A stretch of 43,826 nt of DNA from Actinomycetota bacterium. GTDB taxonomy: Bacteria > Actinomycetota > Thermoleophilia > Solirubrobacterales > 70-9. Below the pieces are notes generated by a model. It did not search any database and was not told the DNA's origin. It worked only from the letters and a program-made list of their open reading frames with translations. The DNA lies in the NCBI GenBank assembly GCA_018268655.1, contig JAFDWC010000007.1:1-43826 (forward strand), written 5' to 3'. Position numbers and translations under genes: made by a program. This document shows, piece after piece, positions 1 through 8,018 of this stretch (the first letter of the stretch is position 1; every line of letters starts with the position of its first letter).

Positions 1-1
1 G

Positions 2-1438
2 CAGGGCTCGGGGGTCGGGGTGAGCCGCCGGCTGGGCGACAAAGAGCGCGACCGGCTGCGGAAGATGGTCGACCGCACCTACAAAGGCCCGGGTGGGCTG
101 ATCGTCCGCACCGCCGCCCACGGGGCGAAAAAATCGGACTTCGTCCGCGAGATCGCCTACCTGCAGAAGCTGAACGAAGTGCTCGAGCGGCGCTCCGAGT
201 CGACCAAGGCCCCGGCGCTGGTCTTCCAGGAGGCCGACCTCTCGGTGCGGGTCCTGCGCGACGTCTTCCTGAGCGAGTTCGAGAAGGCGATCATCGACTC
301 CGAGAAGCAGTTCGAACGGGTCACCAGCTTCTTCCAGCGGACCGCGCCGGAGCTGGTCGACGGCGTCGAGCTCTACAAGGGCAACAAGCCGCTGTTCGAG
401 AAATGGCGCATCGACGAGGAGATCGAGTCGACCCTGAACCGGCGCGTCGACCTGCCCTCGGGCGGCTACCTGGTGATCGACTACGCCGAGGCGCTGACGG
501 TGATCGACGTCAACTCCGGCAGCTTCACCGGCCGCGGCAAAGGCGGCCTCGAGGAGACGATCACCAAAGTCAACACCGAGGCGGCCGAGGAGGCGGTGCG
601 GCAGCTGCGGCTGCGCGACATCGGCGGCATCATCGTCATCGACTTCATCGACATGGCGCGCGCCTCGAACCGCGACAAAGTGCTGAAAACGATGCGCAAA
701 GCACTCGATGCCGACAAGTCGAAGAGCTACGTGGTCGAGGTCTCGCCGCTGGGGCTGGTCGAGATGACCAGGCAGAACGTCACCGACGGGGTGCGCGAGA
801 TCCTCACCGAGCTGTGCCCGACCTGCCACGGCGAGGGGGTCGTCCTCTCGGCCGAGACGGTCGCCCTCGACGGCCTCCGGAAGCTGCGCGAAATCGCCGC
901 CGACAACGCCGATGTCGAGGCCTTCCTGCTGCGGGTCAACCCGAAGGTCGCCCAGGCGCTGACCGACGAGGACTCCGGTTTGGCCGAGATCGAGGAGGAG
1001 ACCGGCAAGCGCTTCCACTTCGAGGGCGGCGACGCCCTGGCGATCGAGACCTTCGAGCTGGTCGATCGCGGCACCCGCGAGCTGATCGAGGAGCGGGCGC
1101 TGCCGTTCAAGGTCGGCGAGGAGGTGCTGGTGAAGATCGACGAGCCGCACATGTACAACGCCGACGACGCCGTCGCCCGGATCGACTCCTACATCGTCAG
1201 CGTCACCGGCGGCGGCCCCTTCGTCGGGGAGCGCAAGCTGGTGCGGATCGAGGACGTGCGCCGCTCCGAGGCGGTCGCCTCGCTGCTCGGCGGGGCCGAT
1301 CCGACCAGCGGCAACGGCTCGGGCGCCGAGGAGAACGGCTCCCAGCTAGACTCCGACGCTGCTTCGCGCAGGCGCAGCCGAGGCCGCAGAGGCGGCCGGG
1401 GGCGTTCGCGCGCCAAACAAGGCACCACGGACGAGTAG
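2..1438 (+). CDS. rng: Ribonuclease G/E family endoribonuclease, 3' part
   Basis: Endoribonuclease of the RNase E/G family, acting in rRNA maturation and mRNA decay. The frame is open to the window edge and reads QGSGVGVSRRLG before the first internal GTG (position 20), so the true start and the N-terminal S1 domain lie upstream. The catalytic core is visible: DVNSGSFTGRGKGG and DFIDM carry the metal-binding aspartates, and CPTCHGEG is the zinc-link of the family. About 150 residues follow, including a TRAM-like stretch near VGEEVLVKIDEPHMYN, and a basic Arg/Gly tail that probably contacts RNA. It is 21 nt upstream of rplU, a common arrangement for this gene. Family call is firm; rne versus rng is not decidable from the fragment. 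Confidence 0.93.
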   Translation, partial: QGSGVGVSRRLGDKERDRLRKMVDRTYKGPGGLIVRTAAHGAKKSDFVREIAYLQKLNEVLERRSESTKAPALVFQEADLSVRVLRDVFLSEFEKAIIDSEKQFERVTSFFQRTAPELVDGVELYKGNKPLFEKWRIDEEIESTLNRRVDLPSGGYLVIDYAEALTVIDVNSGSFTGRGKGGLEETITKVNTEAAEEAVRQLRLRDIGGIIVIDFIDMARASNRDKVLKTMRKALDADKSKSYVVEVSPLGLVEMTRQNVTDGVREILTELCPTCHGEGVVLSAETVALDGLRKLREIAADNADVEAFLLRVNPKVAQALTDEDSGLAEIEEETGKRFHFEGGDALAIETFELVDRGTRELIEERALPFKVGEEVLVKIDEPHMYNADDAVARIDSYIVSVTGGGPFVGERKLVRIEDVRRSEAVASLLGGADPTSGNGSGAEENGSQLDSDAASRRRSRGRRGGRGRSRAKQGTTDE

Positions 1439-1459
1439 TCGGAGACGAGTGAACTGAGC

Positions 1460-1855
1460 ATGTACGCGGTAATCGAGAGCGGCGGCAAGCAGTATCGGGT
1501 CGAGGAGGGCACCTCCCTGCTCGTCGATCGGATCGACGCCAAGGAAGGCGACAAAGTCAGCCTGCGACCGGTGATGTTCCGCGACGGCGAGGTGCTCGTC
1601 GGCGAGAAGGAGCTGGCGGGCGTCAAGGTCGAGGCGACGGTGGCCGAGCACCTGCGCGGGCCGAAGGTCAAAGTCTTCAAATACAAGGCGAAGAAGGGCT
1701 ACCGGCGCCGTGCCGGCCACCGCTCCGAGCTGACCAAGCTCGAGGTGACGAGCCTCAAGGCCGGCAAGAAAGCCGCCGCCAAGAAAGAGCCGGCGGCGAA
1801 AGACGAGAAACCGGCCGCCGAGCCCGCCGCGGCCAAAGCCGAGAAAGAGGAGTAG
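1460..1855 (+). CDS. rplU: 50S ribosomal protein L21
   Basis: Structural protein of the large ribosomal subunit that binds 23S rRNA. The start MYAVIESGGKQYRVEEG and the segment VKVFKYKAKKGYRRRAGHR are diagnostic for L21. At 131 residues it is about 30 longer than the usual 100-105, because of an Ala/Lys/Glu-rich low-complexity tail from about residue 102. It is followed after 6 nt by rpmA, giving the conserved rplU-rpmA pair. Confidence 0.98.
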   Translation: MYAVIESGGKQYRVEEGTSLLVDRIDAKEGDKVSLRPVMFRDGEVLVGEKELAGVKVEATVAEHLRGPKVKVFKYKAKKGYRRRAGHRSELTKLEVTSLKAGKKAAAKKEPAAKDEKPAAEPAAAKAEKEE

Positions 1856-1861
1856 GCACCG

Positions 1862-2116
1862 ATGGCTCACAAGAAAGGTCTCGGTTCGTCGCGGAACGGT
1901 CGCGAATCGAACCCGAACATGCTCGGCGTCAAGGTCTTCGCCGGCCAGCAGGTGCACGGCGGCGAGATCATCGTCCGCCAGCGCGGGACCAAGTTCTGGC
2001 CCGGCGACGGCACCGGTATCGGCCGTGACCACACGATCTTCGCCACCCGCGCCGGTCGGGTCGACTTCAAGCCGGCCCGGCGCGGCCGCACGATCAGCGT
2101 CCTCGCCGAGGACTAA
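1862..2116 (+). CDS. rpmA: 50S ribosomal protein L27
   Basis: Large-subunit protein whose N-terminus reaches towards the peptidyl transferase centre. The sequence [19 protein letters not shown], then [20 protein letters not shown], is typical L27, and 84 residues is the normal length. The mature-type N-terminus follows Met directly, with no cleavable N-terminal extension of the Firmicutes kind. Co-transcription with rplU is very likely (6 nt gap). Confidence 0.98.
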   Translation: MAHKKGLGSSRNGRESNPNMLGVKVFAGQQVHGGEIIVRQRGTKFWPGDGTGIGRDHTIFATRAGRVDFKPARRGRTISVLAED

Positions 2117-2125
2117 CGGGGGCTG

Positions 2126-3667
2126 GTGGGCGCGGTGGCCGCTCGCGGCCCGCGCCGACGTCGCCTGACGGCGGCCGCTCTGGCGGCGGCTGCGCTGCTC
2201 TCTCTGCTGCTGCTCGCGCCGGGGGCCCGGGGCGCGGAAATCGTCTACTGGGACAACTTCCGCGACAACCCGGCGACGGTCTCCTGGGCCGGGGTCGACG
2301 GTAGCGGTGGCGGCGTCGTCGCCGGCGGTGGCGTCGAGATCCGGGAACCGGAAGGGATGGCCTACGACCCGGTCAGCAACCGGATCTACGTCGCCAGCGA
2401 AGGGCAGCGCGGCAGCGGCGGCCAGATCGCCTACCTCGATCTCGGCGGCAGCAGCGGTGGCGTCCTCGCGGTCCCCGGCGTTCCCGTCCACAGCCCGGAA
2501 GGGATCGCGCTCGACCCGGCGTTGCGCCGGCTCTACTGGGTCAACAGCGACGACGACACGATCGCCTGGGCGGACCTGAGCGGGGCCGCCGGCGGTCTCC
2601 TCGACACCCGCGGCGCTCCGACCACGGGGGCCTACCGGCTGGCGCTCGCCGACGGGATCCTCTACTGGTCGGGGGCGACGGCCGCGGGCGAGCGCTATCT
2701 CGCCGCCACCGAGCTCGTCGGCGGCGGCAGTGGCCGCGTGCTTGCGGTCGGGGCGCTCGGGCTGGTCAACGGCCTCGCAGTCGACCCCGGCGCCGGGCGC
2801 CTCTACTGGCTCGACAGCACTAGCGGCAAGGAGAGCCTTCGCTGGCTGCCGCTCGGCGGCGGCCCAGGCGGCAGCCTGCCGCTCGGCGCGGTCGACCACC
2901 GGGGCACCGGGCTGGCCGTCGATCCGGCCCTAGGCAAGGCCTACTGGGGCAACTACGGCCTGGCCGGGACGCGGCAGGACGCGATCGGGTTCGTCAGCCT
3001 CGGCGGCGCCACCGGCACGATCAGCCCGGCGACGGCGCCGGTAAACGGCGCCCAGGACCCGATCGTGATCAGGACCCCCACCGCCACCGTGGCGCCGCGC
3101 CTGACCGCGGCCGGCACTGAGCTGGCCTGCTCGCGGGGTACCTGGGCGCCCGACTTTCCGGGCTCGAGCGTGTTCCAGTCGCCGCGCTCCTTCTCCTACC
3201 GCTGGAGCCTCAACGGGACCACGATCCCTGGCGCCGCCGGCCCGAGCCACACCGCCACCGCGGCGGGCGTCTACGGCTGCGTGGTCGTCGCCGCCAACCA
3301 GGCCGGTGCGGCGAGCCAGGGGGCCGCGGCGACGGCCACCGTGGCCCCGGCGCGGCTGGCGCTGCGTGGGCCCGGGCGCCGGTTGCGGGTGCGTCCCGGC
3401 GGCGTCGCCAGCTTCCGCATCGAGGTTGTCAACCAGGGCGATCTCGGCGCCGCGCGGGCCCGGCTCTGCCTGGTGGTTCCACGGCGGGCCAGGGCCGAGC
3501 TGCGGCCGGGGAAGTGCCGCTCGCTGCCGCCGCTCCGGGCGGGTGAGAGGCGCCGGCTGAGGCTGGGACTGCGGGTCAGCCCGGCTGCTGCCGCCGGTGG
3601 CTACCGGTTGCGGATCACGCTCTCCGGGGTGGTGGCGCGGAAGCTGCCGCTGCGGATCGCCGGCTGA
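2126..3667 (+). CDS. Secreted YWTD/NHL-like beta-propeller protein with Ig-like domain
   Basis: Predicted exported protein of 513 residues, function unknown. The GTG start 9 nt after rpmA gives a basic n-region (RGPRRRR), a long Ala/Leu hydrophobic core and a likely cleavage near GARGAE at about residue 37. Residues 40-310 hold repeats such as PEGIALDPALRRLYWVNSD, AVDPGAGRLYWLD and AVDPALGKAYWGN, the pattern of LDL-receptor YWTD or NHL propeller blades. Residues 320-410 resemble an Ig-like domain (YRWSLNGTTIPGA, YGCVVVAANQAG). The C-terminal ~100 residues are Arg-rich with a CARDB-like beta pattern. No anchor is visible. It interrupts the usual rpmA-obgE adjacency and may share the ribosomal-protein transcript. 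An alternative GTG lies at 2135. Confidence 0.75.
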   Translation: MGAVAARGPRRRRLTAAALAAAALLSLLLLAPGARGAEIVYWDNFRDNPATVSWAGVDGSGGGVVAGGGVEIREPEGMAYDPVSNRIYVASEGQRGSGGQIAYLDLGGSSGGVLAVPGVPVHSPEGIALDPALRRLYWVNSDDDTIAWADLSGAAGGLLDTRGAPTTGAYRLALADGILYWSGATAAGERYLAATELVGGGSGRVLAVGALGLVNGLAVDPGAGRLYWLDSTSGKESLRWLPLGGGPGGSLPLGAVDHRGTGLAVDPALGKAYWGNYGLAGTRQDAIGFVSLGGATGTISPATAPVNGAQDPIVIRTPTATVAPRLTAAGTELACSRGTWAPDFPGSSVFQSPRSFSYRWSLNGTTIPGAAGPSHTATAAGVYGCVVVAANQAGAASQGAAATATVAPARLALRGPGRRLRVRPGGVASFRIEVVNQGDLGAARARLCLVVPRRARAELRPGKCRSLPPLRAGERRRLRLGLRVSPAAAAGGYRLRITLSGVVARKLPLRIAG

Positions 3668-3685
3668 GCCCGGCCACTCCGCCTC

Positions 3686-3691
3686 TACGCT
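3686..3691 (+). promoter_or_regulatory. Candidate -10 element of obgE (leaderless)
   Basis: TACGCT lies 7 nt before the obgE ATG, the spacing expected if transcription begins at or next to the start codon. It matches TAnnnT and recurs in the same place before many other genes of the window. No clear -35 hexamer is seen. Confidence 0.4.
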
Positions 3692-3698
3692 CTGCGGG

Positions 3699-4988
3699 AT
3701 GGACGACAGCGCGAAGATCTGGGTCGAGGGTGGCGCCGGCGGCGCCGGCTGCATCTCCTTCCGGCGTGAGGCCCACGTGCCGCGCGGCGGCCCCGACGGC
3801 GGCGACGGCGGCCACGGGGGCGACGTGGTCCTCGTCTGCGACCCGTCCAGGCGCGATCTCGGCGCCCTCCGCGGCAGCAAGCACTTCCGGGCGCAGCGGG
3901 GGCGCAACGGCGAAGGCTCGAACCGCCACGGCGCCCGCGGCGAGAACCTCGAGATCCCGGTGCCGCCGGGGACGCAGGCGGAGGCGGTCGACGGCAGCCG
4001 CATCGACCTCACGGTCCCGGGCCAGCGCGCGGTGGTCGCCCGCGGCGGCCGTGGCGGCCATGGCAATAGGCGCTTCACGACCTCTACCCGGCAGGCCCCG
4101 CGCTTCGCCGAGAGGGGCACGGGCGCCGAATCGGACTGGATCGAGCTGCGCCTGAAGCTGCTTGCCGACGTCGGGCTGGTGGGGCTGCCGAACGCCGGCA
4201 AGTCCTCGCTGCTTGCGCGGCTGACGCGGGCGACCCCCAAGGTCGGCGACTACCCGTTCACGACCCTCTCGCCGGTGCTCGGGACGATCGAGGGCGAGGA
4301 TCGCCAGGCGGTGCTCGCCGACATCCCGGGGCTGATCGAGGGCGCCGCCGCTGGCGCCGGCCTCGGCCATGAGTTCCTCGCCCACGTCGAGCGCTGCTCA
4401 ATGCTCGTCCACCTGGTCGAGCTGGCCCCGGCAGCGGGCGACCCGGTCGCCAACTACGAGACGGTGCGCGCCGAGCTGACCGCCCACGGCGCCGGGCTCG
4501 AGCGGCTGCCGGAGCTGGTCGTGCTCTCGAAGCGGGACCTGATGCCGCCGGCCGAGGTGGCCACGGCGCTGGCCGAGTGGGAGGGGCGGCTGGGGGCGGC
4601 GGTGCTGGGCGTCGTCGCCGTCTCCGCGGCGACCGGCGAGGGAATGGAGGAGCTGCGGCGGCGGATCCTCGCCGACCTGCCCGAGCCGGCTCGTGAGCCG
4701 CTGCCAGCGGGGGCGGTGGAGGCCGAGTTCGAGGCCGAGCACCGTGTCTACCGACCGGCCGGGGAGGGCGGCTACTGGGTGGAGCGCGAGGACGACGGCG
4801 GCTTCCGGGTGCTCGGCCGCGGCGTCGAGCTGCTGTTCGAGCGCCACGACACCGGCAACGAGGAAGCGCTCGCCTACCTCGAGCAGCGGCTGACCGAGAT
4901 CGGCGTGATCGCGGCGCTGACCCGGGCCGGGTTCGAGCCCGGCGACGACGTGCGGATCGGGGACCAGGAGTTCGAGCTGCACGTTTAG
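3699..4988 (+). CDS. obgE: Obg family GTPase ObgE
   Basis: GTPase acting in large-subunit ribosome assembly and stress control. From ATG 3699 the protein has 429 residues: glycine-rich Obg fold (about 1-155, with FRREAHVPRGGPDGGDGGHGG), G domain (G1 GLPNAGKSS at about 161, switch PFTTLSPVLG, G3 DIPGLIEGA, G4 LSKRD), and a C-terminal OCT domain (about 345-429, from EFEAEHRVYRP). The OCT domain is characteristic of Gram-positive Obg. An in-frame GTG further upstream gives a longer frame, but it overlaps the previous gene and lacks homology; the -10 at 3686 supports ATG 3699. The stop codon sits inside a 21-bp inverted-repeat arm. Confidence 0.97.
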   Translation: MDDSAKIWVEGGAGGAGCISFRREAHVPRGGPDGGDGGHGGDVVLVCDPSRRDLGALRGSKHFRAQRGRNGEGSNRHGARGENLEIPVPPGTQAEAVDGSRIDLTVPGQRAVVARGGRGGHGNRRFTTSTRQAPRFAERGTGAESDWIELRLKLLADVGLVGLPNAGKSSLLARLTRATPKVGDYPFTTLSPVLGTIEGEDRQAVLADIPGLIEGAAAGAGLGHEFLAHVERCSMLVHLVELAPAAGDPVANYETVRAELTAHGAGLERLPELVVLSKRDLMPPAEVATALAEWEGRLGAAVLGVVAVSAATGEGMEELRRRILADLPEPAREPLPAGAVEAEFEAEHRVYRPAGEGGYWVEREDDGGFRVLGRGVELLFERHDTGNEEALAYLEQRLTEIGVIAALTRAGFEPGDDVRIGDQEFELHV

Positions 4989-5080
4989 CTTCGGGGCGTT
5001 GCGAGGGATCAGGGTTGGGTGAGGGGCACGCCACCGCTCCCTTACGAAACGGCTGAGGACTCGCAACGTCCCGAAGCTAA
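4985..5080. repeat. Large inverted repeat at the obgE 3' end
   Basis: Two 21-bp arms, 4985-5005 (starting TTAGCTTCGG) and 5060-5080 (ending CCGAAGCTAA), are reverse complements at 20 of 21 positions. The single mismatch (4996 against 5069) becomes a G-U pair in plus-strand RNA. The spacer is 54 nt. The left arm includes the obgE stop codon. A second, smaller repeat, GCTAACG (5076-5082) and CGTTAGC (5097-5103), shares sequence with the right arm, so alternative pairing is possible. No U-tract follows. It may serve as a 3'-end structure for obgE or be a small repeat element. Confidence 0.75.
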
Positions 5081-5150
5081 CGGGAAATGCTGCGGGCGTT
5101 AGCGGTTGAAGGTGCGTTCGGCTTGCCTTGAGGGTGACTTCGTGCGGGTG

Positions 5151-5186
5151 GGGGTCCCTGGACCCCTCTCATCGGCAGGCCCTGCC
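5151..5186. terminator. Possible convergent terminator hairpins before the thioesterase gene end
   Basis: GGGGTC (5151-5156) pairs with GACCCC (5161-5166) around a 4-nt loop, and GGCAG (5174-5178) pairs with CTGCC (5182-5186). They lie between the convergent obgE and thioesterase genes. Neither is followed by a clear T-run on either strand, so intrinsic termination is uncertain. The rest of 5081-5150 shows nothing recognisable. Confidence 0.3.
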
Positions 5187-5614
5187 TAGAGCACGAATGG
5201 CGCCAGGCCGTCCCGGACCCAGTCGGGGATCTCGGTTTTTCGCAAGCCCGGCGTATCGACGAACACGTAACGCATCCGCGCCTCGACCAGGTCCTCGTCT
5301 CCCCGCCGAAACGTCAGCCGGAGGACGGCGCTGGTGCGGCCGGGAGGCTCGAAGCCGCCGGCGATGGTCAGCACGTCGTCGAACCGGGCCGAGGCGCGAT
5401 AGAGGAGGTTGACTTCGTGGACGACGGTGTCGATGCCGCGATCGACCATCGCCTGGTAGGAGCCGAAGGCGGTGCGCCAGAGCTCGGTCAGCGCGACGTC
5501 GACGTAGGCCAGGTAGTTGGCGTTGAAGACGATGCCCTGCGGGTCGCACTCACCGAAGCGGACGCGGAGCTGATGGGTGAACGGAGGCGGTTCGCTCCTA
5601 GACTTGCCGGTCAT
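5186..5614 (-). CDS. Acyl-CoA thioesterase-like hotdog protein (4HBT family)
   Basis: Probable acyl-CoA thioesterase of the 4-hydroxybenzoyl-CoA thioesterase/YbgC type, 142 residues, cytoplasmic. The N-terminal segment VRFGECDPQGIVFNANYLAY matches the family signature, with the catalytic-type Asp in ECDPQG and a hydrophobic hotdog helix after it. LLYRASARFDDVLTIAG and the C-terminal beta strands fit the fold. The frame is open further upstream, but ATG 5614 is the last start before the conserved region; the longer reading would run deep into proB on the other strand. Its ATG overlaps the proB ATG in a shared CATG. Substrate cannot be inferred. Confidence 0.85.
   Translation of the reverse strand: MTGKSRSEPPPFTHQLRVRFGECDPQGIVFNANYLAYVDVALTELWRTAFGSYQAMVDRGIDTVVHEVNLLYRASARFDDVLTIAGGFEPPGRTSAVLRLTFRRGDEDLVEARMRYVFVDTPGLRKTEIPDWVRDGLAPFVL
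5599..5604 (+). promoter_or_regulatory. Candidate -10 element of proB (leaderless)
   Basis: TAGACT ends 8 nt before the proB ATG. It lies within the first codons of the divergent thioesterase gene, so the two promoters would have to sit inside each other's genes. Confidence 0.4.
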
Positions 5615-6710
5615 GACGCTGGTAGTAAAGCTGGGCTCCTCGATCGTCGCCGCCGACGACGGCGAGCTGCGGGCCGAGGTGCTCGACTCGATCTGCGAGC
5701 AGGTGGCGGCAATCAGGGGGCGGGGAGAGGACGTCGTCCTCGTCACCTCGGGGGCGATCGCACGCGGCATCCGGCTGCTCGCGCTGACCGGTCGGCCGAC
5801 CGACATGGACGCGCTGCAGGCGGCCTCGGCGGTCGGCCAGGGGGACCTCTTCCGGGCCTACGAGGAGCGCCTCGACCGCCGCGACGTGCGGGCGGCCCAG
5901 GTGCTGCTGACCCTCGCCGACGTCTCCGAACGAGCCCACTACCTGAACGCGCGCCAGACCCTGCAGCGGCTGCTGCGCTGGAACGTGGTCCCGATCGTCA
6001 ACGAGAACGACACCACCGCGACCGACGAGATCACCTTCGGCGACAACGACTTCCTGGCGGCGCTGGTGGCCGGGCTGCTGAAGGCGCGGCTGCTGGTCCT
6101 GCTGACCAACACCGACGGCGTCTTCAGCGCCGACCCGCGCCGGGTGCCGGACGCCGAGCTGATCGGCGAGATCAACGAGACGGGGGAAATCGAGACGATC
6201 GAGATCGGCGAGACCTCGCAGTTCGGGCGCGGCGGGATGAAGAGCAAGATCACGGCGGCGCGGATCGCCAGCGAGTCGGGGGTGCCGGTGGTGATCTGCA
6301 ACGGGACGGTGCCGGGGACCCTGGCGGCCGCGGTCGCGGGCGAGGACGCGGTTGGCACCCGGGTGCGGGCGACTCTCGGCGGCAGCACGCCCCCGTACAA
6401 GCTCTGGCTCAAATACGCGAAGCAGCCGGCGGGCTCGCTGGTGATCGACGACGGCGCCGCCCGGGTCCTGCGCGAGAGCGGCTCGAGCCTGCTCGCGGTC
6501 GGGATCGTCGACAGTCACGGCGCCTTCAACCCGGGTGATGCCGTCTGGGTCGTCGACCGCGGCAGCGACCGGCCGATCGGCAAGGGGATCAGCGAGTTCG
6601 GCGCCTTCGACCTCGCCCAGATCATGGGCCGCAAGAGCGACTACCTGCGCGAGCGCTTCCCCGACTCCCCCGACGAGGTCATCCACCGCGATCGCTTCGT
6701 CCTGCTCTGA
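5613..6710 (+). CDS. proB: Glutamate 5-kinase
   Basis: First step of proline synthesis: ATP-dependent phosphorylation of glutamate to gamma-glutamyl phosphate. From ATG 5613 (MTLVVKLGSS) the protein has 365 residues: an amino-acid kinase domain (about 1-255; VVKLGSS, LVTSGAIARG, NENDTTATDE, LTNTDGVFSADPR, GRGGMKSKI) and a C-terminal PUA domain (about 275-360). An ATG 12 codons upstream would add a non-conserved leader. It is 42 nt from proA. Both domains and all kinase motifs are intact. Confidence 0.97.
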   Translation: MTLVVKLGSSIVAADDGELRAEVLDSICEQVAAIRGRGEDVVLVTSGAIARGIRLLALTGRPTDMDALQAASAVGQGDLFRAYEERLDRRDVRAAQVLLTLADVSERAHYLNARQTLQRLLRWNVVPIVNENDTTATDEITFGDNDFLAALVAGLLKARLLVLLTNTDGVFSADPRRVPDAELIGEINETGEIETIEIGETSQFGRGGMKSKITAARIASESGVPVVICNGTVPGTLAAAVAGEDAVGTRVRATLGGSTPPYKLWLKYAKQPAGSLVIDDGAARVLRESGSSLLAVGIVDSHGAFNPGDAVWVVDRGSDRPIGKGISEFGAFDLAQIMGRKSDYLRERFPDSPDEVIHRDRFVLL

Positions 6711-6740
6711 CCGGGAGCGGGGGAGGCGACGCCGCCAAGC

Positions 6741-6746
6741 TACCCT
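6741..6746 (+). promoter_or_regulatory. Candidate -10 element of proA (leaderless)
   Basis: TACCCT ends 6 nt before the proA ATG, in the 42-nt gap after proB. It suggests an extra transcription start for proA-nadD-rsfS besides read-through from proB. Confidence 0.35.
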
Positions 6747-6752
6747 TCACCG

Positions 6753-8018
6753 ATGGCTGTCACGACCAGCACCGTCGCCGAGAGCTGCGCCGCCGCGAAG
6801 CGGGCGGCGCGGGAGCTGGCGAGCGCGCCGACGGAGGCCAAGGACGCCGCCCTCGCCGCCACCGCGCGGCTGCTCGAGGAGCGCGCCGGGGAGATCCTCG
6901 CCGCCAACGCCGGTGACCTGGCCGACGACCGCGCCGCCAGGCTCAGCGATGCCCTCCGCGACCGGCTGAGCCTGACCCCGGCTCGGATCGAGGCAATGGC
7001 CGATGGAGTGCGGGTGGTCGCCGCGCTCGCAGACCCGGTCGGCGAGGAGCTCGAGCATCGGACCCTGGAGAGCGGCCTCGATCTGCGCAAGGTGCGGGTG
7101 CCGCTGGGGGTTGTCGCGGTCGTCTACGAGGCCCGCCCCAACGTCACGATCGACTGCGCGGCGCTGACGATCAAGAGCGGCAACGCGATCGTCCTCCGCG
7201 GCTCCAGCTACGCCGAGCGCTCGAACGCGGCGCTGGCCGCGGTGGTCCGCGAGGCGCTGGCCGAGGCCGGGCTGCCGGCCGACTCGGTGACGTTGCTGCC
7301 GGTCGGCGGCCGCGACGAGCTCGGCGAGCTGGCGACCCAGGAGGGCCTGGTCGACCTCTTGATCCCACGCGGGGGAGAGGGCCTGAAGGAGGCGATCAAG
7401 GCGGTGGCGACGGTGCCGGTGATGTACGCGGCTGCGGGCAACTGCCACGTCTACGTCCACGCCGAGGCCGACCTCGAGATGGCGCGGCGGATCGCGGTCA
7501 ACGCGAAGACCCAGCGGCCGGGAGTCTGCAACGCCGCCGAGACGCTGCTGATCGACGCCGCCGTCGCCGAGGAGTTCGCGCCGGCGGCGCTGGCCGAGCT
7601 GGCGGCGGCCGGGGTCGAGCTGGTCGGCGACGAGCGGGCGCGGGCGGCGGCCGACGGGGTGGAGGTGGCCGCGGCCAGCGAGGAGGACTGGGGCACCGAG
7701 TTCCTGAGCATGAAGCTGGCGGTCGCCGTGGTCGACTCGGTCGAGGAGGCGATCGAGCACGTCAACGCCCACGGCACCGGCCATTCGGAGGCGATCGTGA
7801 CCGGCTCCGCGGTGGCGGCGGAGGCGTTCACCACCGGGGTCGACGCCGCCGCGGTCTACGTCAACGCCTCGACCCGCTTCACCGATGGCTTCGAGTACGG
7901 GATGGGGGCCGAGATCGGCAACTCGACCCAGAAGCTCCACGCTCGCGGCCCGATCGGGATGCGCGAGCTGACCACGTTCAAGTACGTGGTTCACGGCGAC
8001 GGCCAGGTGCGTGGCTAG
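6753..8018 (+). CDS. proA: Gamma-glutamyl phosphate reductase
   Basis: Second step of proline synthesis: NADPH-dependent reduction of glutamyl 5-phosphate to the semialdehyde. The protein has 421 residues of the aldehyde-dehydrogenase fold. Recognisable segments are VPLGVVAVVYEARPNVT, KSGNAIVLRGSS, the catalytic cysteine in GVCNAAETLL, and the C-terminal TDGFEYGMGAEIGNSTQKLH and GPIGMRELTTFKYV. Length is normal. It overlaps nadD by 8 nt, so translation is probably coupled. Confidence 0.98.
   Translation: MAVTTSTVAESCAAAKRAARELASAPTEAKDAALAATARLLEERAGEILAANAGDLADDRAARLSDALRDRLSLTPARIEAMADGVRVVAALADPVGEELEHRTLESGLDLRKVRVPLGVVAVVYEARPNVTIDCAALTIKSGNAIVLRGSSYAERSNAALAAVVREALAEAGLPADSVTLLPVGGRDELGELATQEGLVDLLIPRGGEGLKEAIKAVATVPVMYAAAGNCHVYVHAEADLEMARRIAVNAKTQRPGVCNAAETLLIDAAVAEEFAPAALAELAAAGVELVGDERARAAADGVEVAAASEEDWGTEFLSMKLAVAVVDSVEEAIEHVNAHGTGHSEAIVTGSAVAAEAFTTGVDAAAVYVNASTRFTDGFEYGMGAEIGNSTQKLHARGPIGMRELTTFKYVVHGDGQVRG

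Noticed and set aside
1346-2899. 517-codon minus-strand open frame over rplU, rpmA and the propeller gene
   Set aside because: It is a high-GC shadow: L21 and L27 on the other strand are certain and the antisense protein has no recognisable motif.
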